Assembly: GCA_900541055.1 (NCBI GenBank)
Contig: UQHZ01000004.1
Span: forward strand, 1 to 64,000
Source of the DNA: an uncultured Collinsella sp.
Lineage (GTDB): Bacteria; Actinomycetota; Coriobacteriia; Coriobacteriales; Coriobacteriaceae
Length of the DNA: 64,000 nt
Direction: 5' to 3'
Shown: positions 49,854 through 57,850 of the stretch, piece after piece
How positions within the stretch are numbered: the stretch's first letter is position 1
Layout of the letters: the number at the start of each line of letters is the position of its first letter
The notes under the pieces: model-generated
The model's database searches: none
Told to the model about the DNA's origin: nothing
What the model saw: the letters and a program-made list of their open reading frames with translations, nothing else
Translations under genes and position numbers: made by a program

Positions 49854-49857
49854 CAAA

Positions 49858-49890
49858 AAGGGACGATAACCCTCAAGGTTATCGTCCCTT
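49858..49890. terminator. bidirectional terminator
   Basis: A 14-bp perfect stem (AAGGGACGATAACC with complement at 49877-49890), loop CTCAA, flanked by A-run and T-rich sequence between convergent genes. Confidence 0.9.
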
Positions 49891-49914
49891 TCTCGTTAGG
49901 TCACCTGAGCTCGA

Positions 49915-51594
49915 CTAATCACGCGTCAGCTTGCGGTGGATACGATGCGGCTGGGCTGCATCCTCGCCCAGGCGCTCGATGCGGTTGGCCTGATAGGCCT
50001 CGAAGTTGCCCTCGAACCAATACCAGTTGCCCGGATTCTCGTCGGTGCCCTCCCACGCCAGAATGTGCGTGGCGACGCGGTCAAGGAACATACGGTCGTG
50101 GCTAATGACCACCGAGCAGCCCGGGAACTCGAGCAGCGCCGCCTCGAGCGAGGACAGCGTCTCGACATCGAGGTCGTTCGTGGGCTCGTCGAGGAGCAGC
50201 AGGTTGCCGCCCTGCTTGAGCGTAAGCGCCAAGTTCAGACGGTTGCGCTCGCCACCGGAGAGTACGCCAGCGCGCTTCTGCTGGTCCTGGCCCTTAAAGC
50301 CAAAGCTCGCCACATAAGCGCGGCTCGGAACCTCGGTCTCGCCGACCATCATGTGGTCCAGGCCGTCCGAGACGACCTCCCATAGGTTCTTATCGGGGTC
50401 GATGCCGGAACGGTTCTGGTCGACGTAAGAAATCTTGACGGTCTCGCCCACCTCGAGCTCGCCCGAAGTCAGCGGCTCCAGACCCACAATCGTCTTGAAC
50501 AGCGTGGTCTTACCGACACCGTTGGGGCCGATGACGCCCACGATGCCGTTGCGCGGCAGGGTGAATGATAGGTCGTCGATGAGCACACGGCCATCGAACT
50601 CCTTGTGCAGGTGATGGGCCTCGAGTACCTTGTTGCCCAGACGCGGGCCCACAGGGATGCGGATGTCGGTCCAGTCGAGCTTCTGGCTTGCGCGGGCCTC
50701 GGCCTCCATCTCCTCGTAGCGAGCCAGACGAGCCTTGTTCTTGGCCTGGCGAGCCTTGGGCGAGCTGCGTACCCACTCGAGCTCGGCCTCCATGCGCTTG
50801 GCGAGCTTGGCGTCGCGGTTGCCCTGTGCCTCGATGCGCGCGGCCTTGGTCTCCAGATACGTGGAGTAGTTGCCCTTGTAGGGATAGAGGTGGCCGCGGT
50901 CGACCTCGCAGATCCACTCGGCAACGTTATCCAGGAAGTAGCGATCGTGTGTGACGGCAAGCACCGCGCCCTGGTAGTTGTGCAGGAAGTGCTCGAGCCA
51001 CAGGATCGACTCGGCGTCCAGGTGGTTCGTGGGCTCGTCGAGCAGCAGCAGGTCGGGAGCTTCGAGCAGCAGCTTGCACAGGGCCACGCGACGGCGCTCG
51101 CCGCCGGAAAGTACGTTGACCGGCATGTCGGAATCGGGCAGCTGCAGGGCGTCCATGGCCTGGCCGAGCTTGGAATCGATATCCCAGCCGTCGGCGGCAT
51201 CAATCTCGTCCTGGAGCTTTCCCATCTCGGCCATGAGGGCGTCCATGTCGCAATCCGGGTCGCACATCTCCTCGCCGATCTTGTTGAAGCGATCGACCTT
51301 GGCGATCATGTCGCCAAATGCCATGCGCACGTTCTCGATGACGGTCTTGTCATCGTCGAGCGGCGGCTCCTGCTGCAGGATGCCCACGGTGTAGCCGGGG
51401 GTGAGCCTGGCATCGCCGTTGGAGACCTCCTCGATGCCGGCCATGATCTTGAGCAGGGTCGACTTGCCCATACCATTGGGGCCCACGACGCCGATCTTGG
51501 CACCGGGGTAGAAGCTCAGGGTCACGTCGTCAAGGATTACCTTGTCGCCATGGGCCTTACGAGCCTGATACATCTGGTAGATAAACTCCGCCAT
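49915..51594 (-). CDS. ettA: energy-dependent translational throttle ATPase (ABC-F)
   Basis: A 559-aa ABC-F protein with two nucleotide-binding domains: GPNGMGKST, LSGGERRRVALC and LLLDEPTNHLD in the first; GPNGVGKTT, LSGGERNRLNLA and LLLDEPTNDLD in the second. The P-site-interacting linker lies between them (KARQAKNKARLARYEEM). EttA binds the ribosomal E site and gates entry to elongation according to ADP/ATP. Length and the C-terminal tail fit EttA rather than the antibiotic-resistance ABC-F members. Single gene. Confidence 0.93.
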   Translation of the reverse strand: MAEFIYQMYQARKAHGDKVILDDVTLSFYPGAKIGVVGPNGMGKSTLLKIMAGIEEVSNGDARLTPGYTVGILQQEPPLDDDKTVIENVRMAFGDMIAKVDRFNKIGEEMCDPDCDMDALMAEMGKLQDEIDAADGWDIDSKLGQAMDALQLPDSDMPVNVLSGGERRRVALCKLLLEAPDLLLLDEPTNHLDAESILWLEHFLHNYQGAVLAVTHDRYFLDNVAEWICEVDRGHLYPYKGNYSTYLETKAARIEAQGNRDAKLAKRMEAELEWVRSSPKARQAKNKARLARYEEMEAEARASQKLDWTDIRIPVGPRLGNKVLEAHHLHKEFDGRVLIDDLSFTLPRNGIVGVIGPNGVGKTTLFKTIVGLEPLTSGELEVGETVKISYVDQNRSGIDPDKNLWEVVSDGLDHMMVGETEVPSRAYVASFGFKGQDQQKRAGVLSGGERNRLNLALTLKQGGNLLLLDEPTNDLDVETLSSLEAALLEFPGCSVVISHDRMFLDRVATHILAWEGTDENPGNWYWFEGNFEAYQANRIERLGEDAAQPHRIHRKLTRD

Positions 51595-51779
51595 TTGCCT
51601 GTTTTATCCTTTCTACCTGCTGTTTCCCTATTCTTGTTTCGCCTAAGTGGAAACGAAATGGAAAAACCAGCTCTGAAACGTAACGAAAAAGGGGCATGGT
51701 TGCCCATACCCCCTAATACTACCTGGGAAAAGTTCCCCCGGAACATACTATGAACTGCGTACGCTAGTTTTCCGCAACC

Positions 51780-52484
51780 TTAGCGAGCGGCTCGCTGCGA
51801 TTTGCGCCACAGCAGATACGAGTAGACGTAGACGGCTCCAACCGAACCAAACGCCAGAACCGCAATCACCGCGGCGACGACTTCACTCGAAAGCACGCTG
51901 CCTGCCACGCCCATCACAATCAGGCCAAAGCCCAGCACCATAAAGCAGGCACCGCCAAAGCGCTGCGTACGGCGCCAGTTCTCGGGATTGGCAAGCGCCC
52001 AAGGCGTCTTGATACCGAGCGTATAGTTCTGCTTCACACGCGGCAAGTAGTTGCCTACGCCGATGAACAGCAAGCCGACAACACCGGAAATCAGCACGTT
52101 GACCGAACCGACCGCCGGCACCACGCCCCAGACCGTAAGCTCTCCCAGCCAGCTTATGACGCACATGAACAAGGTGAAGGCGATTACGAAGCCCTGATAG
52201 AACTTGCCCGAGGTTCGATATGCCTCACCTTTGGGATCGATGCGCGGCACCACGCAGAACATTGCGAGAAGCACCAGAGGCAGCACGCCGAGCGCGGAGG
52301 CCATCCAGCTGGGACCCCAACCGTCGACGGCGCCGTTCGCGCCCCAGTGCGTGGGAATCTGCCCAGGCAAGCTCGGCATCACCATGAGATGCGCTACGAC
52401 ATTGGCGACGCACAGAGCGACCAGCGCAATCCACACGCGCGACGATACCCCCGTGGGGTGAATGCCCTTGTTTTCGTTATTCAT
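51780..52484 (-). CDS. SdpI-family membrane protein
   Basis: A 234-aa protein with six hydrophobic segments matching DUF1648/SdpI: the N-terminal LPGQIPTHWGANGAVDGWG and the SdpI core NYLPRVKQNYTLGIKTPWALANPENW. In Bacillus, SdpI gives immunity to the SdpC toxin and recruits SdpR to the membrane. The start ATG 52484 overlaps the SdpR-like stop by 8 bp. No SdpC-like toxin gene is seen nearby, so here it may be an immunity protein or an unrelated signalling relay. Confidence 0.9.
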   Translation of the reverse strand: MNNENKGIHPTGVSSRVWIALVALCVANVVAHLMVMPSLPGQIPTHWGANGAVDGWGPSWMASALGVLPLVLLAMFCVVPRIDPKGEAYRTSGKFYQGFVIAFTLFMCVISWLGELTVWGVVPAVGSVNVLISGVVGLLFIGVGNYLPRVKQNYTLGIKTPWALANPENWRRTQRFGGACFMVLGFGLIVMGVAGSVLSSEVVAAVIAVLAFGSVGAVYVYSYLLWRKSQRAAR

Positions 52485-52755
52485 CCTTATCACCTTCCGT
52501 GTTTGTAAAGCCCATAAACCAACCGATCAAGTCCTGCATGACGGTAGTGTTTAAGCTGTATACGATGTTTTGACCATGACGTTCGTCGGTTACCAACCCG
52601 GCGTTTTTGAGCGTCGCCAAGTGATGGCTCAGCGACGGCTTACTGATATCGAAATGCTCGGCAAGCTCCCCCGCCGTGCAATTGCCCTCGCGCAGCAACT
52701 CCAAAATGCGCCGTCGCGTTGGATCGGCAAGCGCCTTAAAACCCTCTCCCGGCAT
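52477..52755 (-). CDS. ArsR-family autorepressor, SdpR-like
   Basis: A 92-aa winged-helix regulator (FKALADPTRRRILELLREGNCTAGELAEHFDISKPSLSHHL given in part) without the alpha-3 or alpha-5 metal-binding residues seen in the zinc sensor of this window, consistent with the SdpR branch. It is co-transcribed with and overlaps the SdpI-like gene, forming the SdpR/SdpI autorepressor pair. An imperfect dyad of ATTTAGATGTTTGTCTAACTATCTAA lies upstream at about 52803-52828 and could be its operator. Confidence 0.88.
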   Translation of the reverse strand: MPGEGFKALADPTRRRILELLREGNCTAGELAEHFDISKPSLSHHLATLKNAGLVTDERHGQNIVYSLNTTVMQDLIGWFMGFTNTEGDKDE

Positions 52756-52922
52756 AAGACCCCCCTTTCATCATCTCTCATGACGCGCACACTATACTCG
52801 ATATTTAGATGTTTGTCTAACTATCTAATACAGGAACATCTATAGAACATTTGTTCGTATTTAGCTACAATGGAAGTTGAAGCAGATGGGCCAGCTCCCT
52901 CTACCCGAGAAGGAGATGGACT

Positions 52923-53009
52923 ATGAGTATTGACGATGTCCTGACGTTGTTATTGCTTGTAATCGCGGCTGTGGAGCTCGGCATCCACATTGGAGGTCGA
53001 ATGAAATAG
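52923..53009 (+). CDS. 28-aa hydrophobic peptide
   Basis: A small frame with a good ribosome site (GAAGGAG, 8 nt before ATG). The peptide is one hydrophobic helix (VLTLLLLVIAAVELGIHIG) with an acidic start (MSIDD) and basic end (GRMK). The size and layout resemble type I toxins or holin-like peptides and other small membrane proteins; no antisense RNA gene is identified. It sits between the SdpR promoter and tcdA. Confidence 0.6.
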   Translation: MSIDDVLTLLLLVIAAVELGIHIGGRMK

Positions 53010-53215
53010 CCGCCCCCGCGTAATGCGAAGACGGCCACTTCTCACGCCATAAACGTGTTTCGGAGTTGGCCAACCCGCTGCAACGGGTGCCATCTGCTTC
53101 AATCTTATGCGAATCCCGATCCCATTTCAACAAGCCCAAGGGCTCAAATGGAATCGCAATAATACCTATAATGGCGATAGCTAAAATACGACCGACTCCC
53201 CATCGGAGGATATCT

Positions 53216-54013
53216 ATGACCGAAACCACAGCCGCAGCCGCCATCGAGACACGCGACACCAAGCTCGAGATTATCATGGGCCGCGAGGCACTCGATAAGC
53301 TCGCCGATGCTACGGTGCTAGTGCTCGGCTGCGGAGGCGTGGGCTCCAACTGCTGCGAGGCACTCGCCCGCGGCGGCATTGGTCATTTCGTCATTCTGGA
53401 TAAGGACATCATCGCGCCCAGCAATATCAATCGCCAGGCCATCGCCTTTCACAGCACCGTCGGCAAGCGCAAGGTTGACGTGATGGAGGCCATGATCCAC
53501 GACATCAATCCCGCCGCCACCGTCATCAAGCGCACCGAATACTTGCTGAGCGACAACATCGATGATTTCTTCGCGAGCGTTTTGGAGCAGACGGACGGCA
53601 AGCTCGACTACGTCGTCGACGCCATCGACACCATCTCGGCCAAGCTCACCATTGCCAAATACGCTCAGGACCACGGCATTCGTTTGGTTAGCTCCATGGG
53701 CGGGGCCAACAAGCTCCATCCCGAGTGCCTCCGCTTTGCCGACATCTTCGATACGGTGCGTGACCCCATGAGCCGCATTATGCGCAAAGAATGCAAGAAG
53801 CGCGGAATCAAGAGCCTGCATGTACTGTTTAGCTGCGAGGAATCGGTTAAGACACAGCCCCGCGATCCTTCCAACATCCACGAGCGCACCGAGCTGGGAA
53901 CCGCCAGCTTTATGCCGCCCATCATGGGTCAGATGATCGCCGGCGAGGTTATCCGCCAGATCAGCGGCCGCGGCATCGAGCGCGTGCGCACCGATGGCCA
54001 GCGCCTAGACTAG
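53216..54013 (+). CDS. tcdA: tRNA threonylcarbamoyladenosine dehydratase
   Basis: A 265-aa ThiF/MoeB-type E1-like enzyme. It has the nucleotide-binding GCGGVGSNCCEALARGGIG, the conserved INRQA segment, and YVVDAIDTISAKL. TcdA uses ATP to convert t6A in tRNA to its cyclic form (ct6A). The catalytic Cys region is usually between 180 and 230. It is translated just before the TatD gene (14 bp). ATG 53216 with CGGAGGA upstream is used; the longer upstream frame is not protein-like. Confidence 0.9.
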   Translation: MTETTAAAAIETRDTKLEIIMGREALDKLADATVLVLGCGGVGSNCCEALARGGIGHFVILDKDIIAPSNINRQAIAFHSTVGKRKVDVMEAMIHDINPAATVIKRTEYLLSDNIDDFFASVLEQTDGKLDYVVDAIDTISAKLTIAKYAQDHGIRLVSSMGGANKLHPECLRFADIFDTVRDPMSRIMRKECKKRGIKSLHVLFSCEESVKTQPRDPSNIHERTELGTASFMPPIMGQMIAGEVIRQISGRGIERVRTDGQRLD

Positions 54014-54027
54014 CGGAGCGCGCCGAG

Positions 54028-54810
54028 ATGGAGCCCCGGTTATTTGATGCACACTGCCATCTTGATTTAATGGCCCACCCGGACGCCGTTGCCGATGAGG
54101 CGACGGCGCTGGGCTTGGGTCTATTTGACTGCGGCATCGATCCACGCGACTTTTCGGCCGCAAACGAGCGCGCTCGTCGCCACCCGGGCATCATCGCCGG
54201 CGTTGGGCTTCACCCCTGGTGGCTCGCCGATGGCCACTGCGGTTTTGCCGAAGTCAATCTGCTTTGCGAAGTTGCTGCCCAAGAACGCTACATCGGCGAA
54301 GTCGGACTCGACTTTTCCGCGCGCTTTGCTGGAAGTGAGCCGCTACAAATACAGGCACTTAACCGGCTCTGCGATGCGCTCGTGCAGCATCCTCTTACCG
54401 GGCGCGTGATATCAATTCACGCCGTTCGTTCGGCAGGAGCCGTACTGGACGTCCTCGAATCGCATGGACTACTCATCCCAAACCCCGACTCCCCCGCTAT
54501 CATCTTCCACTGGTTTAGCGGCACTTCGGACGAACTCACCCGCGCGCGTAATGCGGGCTGCTATTTTTCCGTCAACGAACGCATGCTCGCGACCAAGCGC
54601 GGTCGCGAATACGCACGACAGATTCCACTCGACCGCCTACTGCTCGAGACCGATGCACCGGCCGAGCCAAACACAGAAACAAGCACGCAGTCGCTCATCA
54701 GGTCGCTCACAAGGACCTCAGAACGCATCACCTCGCTCAAAAACTGCGACGCAAAGCGCATCGAGTCGATAGTTTTAACAAATGCGCGCTCTGTTTTTGA
54801 CCTTCGCTAA
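54028..54810 (+). CDS. TatD-family metal-dependent hydrolase
   Basis: A 260-aa TatD-type TIM-barrel hydrolase: DAHCHLDL (HxH), VGLHPWW, GEVGLDFS (catalytic Glu), SIHAVRS, FHWFSG and LLETDAP. These proteins act as DNases or D-aminoacyl-tRNA-related enzymes; the exact role is unresolved. It forms an operon with tcdA, with only 14 bp between. The transcript would run into the 54816-55048 repeat element. Confidence 0.88.
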   Translation: MEPRLFDAHCHLDLMAHPDAVADEATALGLGLFDCGIDPRDFSAANERARRHPGIIAGVGLHPWWLADGHCGFAEVNLLCEVAAQERYIGEVGLDFSARFAGSEPLQIQALNRLCDALVQHPLTGRVISIHAVRSAGAVLDVLESHGLLIPNPDSPAIIFHWFSGTSDELTRARNAGCYFSVNERMLATKRGREYARQIPLDRLLLETDAPAEPNTETSTQSLIRSLTRTSERITSLKNCDAKRIESIVLTNARSVFDLR

Positions 54811-54815
54811 CCCCT

Positions 54816-55048
54816 GGTGTGCAAAAAATGCCAAATATGAGTACTGCTACCGGAATGGATACATTTCTTTTAACTTTCCAACCGCCAGAATAATCCCCGA
54901 TTGTCCGCTAATTAAAGCTTTTACAGTCATTCATCCTGCGTTTTCGCAAATCTTAAACCCCTCCAGACGCTCAAATCACGTCTGAAGGGGTTGATTTTGC
55001 TGCGACTAAATTAGTCACAGTACTCATATTTGGCATTTTTTGCACACC
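54816..55048. mobile_element. MITE-like element with perfect 31-bp inverted repeats
   Basis: The arms 54816-54846 and 55018-55048 are exact complements, beginning GGTGTGCAAAAAATGCC. The 171-bp centre is AT-rich, has no gene and contains a terminator-like hairpin (54956-54992, AACCCCT..CAGACG/CGTCTG..AGGGGTT). It lies between convergent TatD and FrlD genes. A related GTGCAAAAAATG...GAGTA motif at about 5345 suggests a dispersed family. No target duplication is evident at the ends. Confidence 0.65.
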
Positions 55049-55089
55049 GGGTCCCGAGGAGGCGCCTGCACCTCCCCGGGACCGCTCGG

Positions 55090-55953
55090 CTATTCGACGA
55101 TTGGTGCTCCGTGGCCCCAAGAACCTTCCATGCCGCACACGGTCGAGGCAAACCCGGCAGCAAAGTCGAGCGCGCGCTCGATGGCCTCGGCGCCATCTTC
55201 ACCACGCTTGGCGGAATCGAGATAGCACATCAAAAACGAGGTAAGGAACGAGTCGCCCGCCCCCATGGTGTCCTTCATGTCCGTTACCGGTTTAGCCAGC
55301 TGGCGGTAATAACGATCGCCGTCGTAAGCAATGCAGCCCTCGGCGCCCGCCGTAGCCGACACAAAACGCGGACCCAGGCCCTTCACCCATGCCAGACGCT
55401 CGCGAATCTCATCCTCACTCGCAGCATCCGCCGCACTAAAGAAAGCGAAATCGACGTAGGGCGCAATCTGCTCGTAGTACTCGTCGGTAGAGTCGTCCGA
55501 AAAGTCAAAAGAGACCGTGACGCCCGCAGCCTTCAACTTGGGCAGCTCGCGCTCGGTAAAGCAATAGTTGCCCGAATGAACCACATCGAACTGCTTCATG
55601 TACGAAAGGTCAAAGCGATCGAGGACATAGCGCGCATCGCCACGGATACCGCCCTCGTTGGAGCCAAGGAAGACACGGTCACCGTCAACGACGGTCACGC
55701 GAGCCGCTCCGTTCTCGCCAATCATCTGCTCGCACTTGTCAAGCTCGATACCCTCATCCTCGAGGCTTGCAATGACATGCTCGGCAGCGGCGTCATTGCC
55801 AAAAATGCCCATGTATGCGGAGCGTGCGGCACCGCATTTCTTGGCATAAACGGCGAAGTTCACCGCGTTGCCGCCAGGATACATGGTGTGGATATGCTCG
55901 TAGCGATCGACGACGTTGTCGCCAAATCCAAGCGCGTTAACGTTAAATGCCAT
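55090..55953 (-). CDS. frlD: PfkB-family sugar kinase, fructoselysine 6-kinase
   Basis: A 287-aa ribokinase-like enzyme: N-terminal GFGDNVVDRY, PGGNAVNFAVYAKKCG, and the catalytic DTMGAGDSFLTSFL near the C-terminus. FrlD phosphorylates fructoselysine at position 6. It is the last gene of the frl operon, beginning 13 bp after frlB. The assignment rests on operon context plus family; PfkB enzymes have broad specificity. A terminator-like GGTCCCG..CGGGACC hairpin follows the stop. Confidence 0.85.
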   Translation of the reverse strand: MAFNVNALGFGDNVVDRYEHIHTMYPGGNAVNFAVYAKKCGAARSAYMGIFGNDAAAEHVIASLEDEGIELDKCEQMIGENGAARVTVVDGDRVFLGSNEGGIRGDARYVLDRFDLSYMKQFDVVHSGNYCFTERELPKLKAAGVTVSFDFSDDSTDEYYEQIAPYVDFAFFSAADAASEDEIRERLAWVKGLGPRFVSATAGAEGCIAYDGDRYYRQLAKPVTDMKDTMGAGDSFLTSFLMCYLDSAKRGEDGAEAIERALDFAAGFASTVCGMEGSWGHGAPIVE

Positions 55954-55966
55954 GGTATTTACCCTT

Positions 55967-56935
55967 CTAGTACTCGACGACGCCCATGTAGCGACGGAAA
56001 TCGGGATCATGGTCAAACACCTTGCCGCGTGCGGCACGCAGCTCGCAGTTCATGGCGTAGAACAGCACCGGGTCCAGATAGGCACGGACGCTCGCCGGCA
56101 CGGCTTCCATACCGTACTCCTTGGCATCGAGCACCATCAGCGTATCGGTATGCGTCTTAAGGAACGCCAGGGCGCGCTCGTCCATAGCACGGCACTCACT
56201 GGAGCCCATCTGCAGGAAGTAAAAAACGCCATCCTGAGTAGCCTCGAAGGGACCGTGGAAGTACTCGGCAGAGTGGATGTAGCTGCAGTGCTGCCACTGC
56301 ATCTCCATAAGAGAGCAGATAGCGAAACCGTAGGTCTGGCTAAAGTTGGGACCGCTGCCCAGAATATAGAAGAACTCGTGCTCCTGGCAAAGTTTGGCAA
56401 AGCGATCGCCCAGCTCGGCATTTACCTTCTCGCGTGCCGGGGGAAGAATCTTATCCATCTCGGCAATACCGGCATACATATCGGCAAGATCGGCGTAGCC
56501 CTCCTGCTGATCGAGCAGCTCTGCCGCAAGCGACAGCGAAATGCCAGCGGGGACCTCGGCCTGCGGCACGCCCTCGCCCCACGGGTAGACCCACGTGGTC
56601 CATTTACCGGTGTCGATCTTAGATCCAGCGTTGTCGGTCTGGGCGATCACCGTAGCGCCGGCAGCAAGGGCAATCTCGCAGCCCTCGACGACCTCCGGGG
56701 TGTTGCCACTGTGGCTACAAGCGATGACCAGGGACTTCTCGCCCAGACGACGCGGACGCATGATATCGAACTCGCGAGCCGTATAGATATACGAAGTGAA
56801 GGTGGTTGCCTCGTGCTGCAGAAGCTCATGAGCCGGGATCAAATCGATCATGGAGCCACCGCAAGCAATCCAGTAGACGCTGTCGAACTTGCCCTTCTCG
56901 GCAATTGCCTCTTTGATCAGATCGTGTGCGTTCAT
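55967..56935 (-). CDS. frlB: SIS-domain fructoselysine-6-phosphate deglycase
   Basis: A 322-aa double-SIS-domain protein (CGGSMIDLIPAHELL, SHSGNTPEVVEGCEIALAAGATV, ILGSGPNFSQTYGFAICSLMEMQW and the FHGPFEATQDG region). FrlB splits fructoselysine-6-phosphate into lysine and glucose-6-phosphate. The presence of FrlC- and FrlD-like neighbours makes this more likely than a glucosamine-type SIS enzyme. ATG 56935 with AAAGGAACT upstream is used. It overlaps no other gene; frlD follows directly. Confidence 0.88.
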   Translation of the reverse strand: MNAHDLIKEAIAEKGKFDSVYWIACGGSMIDLIPAHELLQHEATTFTSYIYTAREFDIMRPRRLGEKSLVIACSHSGNTPEVVEGCEIALAAGATVIAQTDNAGSKIDTGKWTTWVYPWGEGVPQAEVPAGISLSLAAELLDQQEGYADLADMYAGIAEMDKILPPAREKVNAELGDRFAKLCQEHEFFYILGSGPNFSQTYGFAICSLMEMQWQHCSYIHSAEYFHGPFEATQDGVFYFLQMGSSECRAMDERALAFLKTHTDTLMVLDAKEYGMEAVPASVRAYLDPVLFYAMNCELRAARGKVFDHDPDFRRYMGVVEY

Positions 56936-56997
56936 ATCCAGTTCCTTTCTTGTTTGGCCCGCAATCAATGACGTTGGTTGCGTAGCCGATAGTTGGT

Positions 56998-57849
56998 TTA
57001 GTCAATCAGATATTTCTCGAATGCGGCCATGTTCTTGGCATCTGCCGCCGCCGGGTCATCGTAGTAACGACCGTCCGTGATTTCCTGGCCCAGCATGCCG
57101 TCGAAACCATGGGCGTTGAGTGTGGCGACGAAGGCGTCCATATCGTGCTTGCCATCGCCCCACACCAGATGGCCATACGGGTCACCGTCGATAAAGTGCA
57201 TCTCGTGAATTGCCCCATCACCAAAGGCAGCAAACCAGTCCTCGAGCGTCTCGCCTGCAACGCCCATCGCGGTTGTATCAACCATGGGCTGTAAGTACGG
57301 ACTCGCGACCTCGTCAATCATGCGCTTCGCATCGGAAACCGTCGTCACAAGGTTGCTCTCCTCGGGGCGCAGGCTTTCCATCGTAAGCACCAGACCGTGC
57401 TCACCAGCATACTCCGCCAGAATGGACAAGTGCTCGCGGCTGCGCTTCCAGGCTTCCTCGCGGTCCTCGTCCCAGTCGCCCCAGCCCGAGTTGACGGACA
57501 TACGGTCGCACCCAAGTACCTCGGCAAGCTCAATGCCGTGCTTAAAGTACGCCAGGCTGCGCTGTTCATGCAGCGGTTTGCGTGCGCAGTACTGCCAAGG
57601 ATAGACAACATTCTCGGGGCACAGAGTACGATACCTAAGCCCACGGTCTGCAGCCTTTTTCGCCAGGACCTCAGCCTCAAAGTAGCCCGTGTGGTCGAGC
57701 GTCACATGCGGCTCCGCACACCACAGCTCAATGGACTCAAAGCCCAAACGCTGCTGCACATCAAGGAAGTAATCGAGCGACCACATGATGTAGTGGATAT
57801 TCATACCCGCAATCTGTTCGCGGCGCAGCGTCGGTTTGGATTCAGACAT
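56998..57849 (-). CDS. frlC: fructoselysine 3-epimerase-like sugar isomerase
   Basis: A 283-aa TIM-barrel xylose-isomerase-like protein: SIELWCAEPHVTLDH, VNSGWGDWDEDREEAW, LTMESLRPEESNLVTT (metal Glu) and DGDPYGHLVWGDG (metal His/Asp). FrlC interconverts fructoselysine and psicoselysine so both can be used. It lies between the amidohydrolase and frlB. Length and pattern fit FrlC well. Confidence 0.85.
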   Translation of the reverse strand: MSESKPTLRREQIAGMNIHYIMWSLDYFLDVQQRLGFESIELWCAEPHVTLDHTGYFEAEVLAKKAADRGLRYRTLCPENVVYPWQYCARKPLHEQRSLAYFKHGIELAEVLGCDRMSVNSGWGDWDEDREEAWKRSREHLSILAEYAGEHGLVLTMESLRPEESNLVTTVSDAKRMIDEVASPYLQPMVDTTAMGVAGETLEDWFAAFGDGAIHEMHFIDGDPYGHLVWGDGKHDMDAFVATLNAHGFDGMLGQEITDGRYYDDPAAADAKNMAAFEKYLID

Positions 57850-57850
57850 C

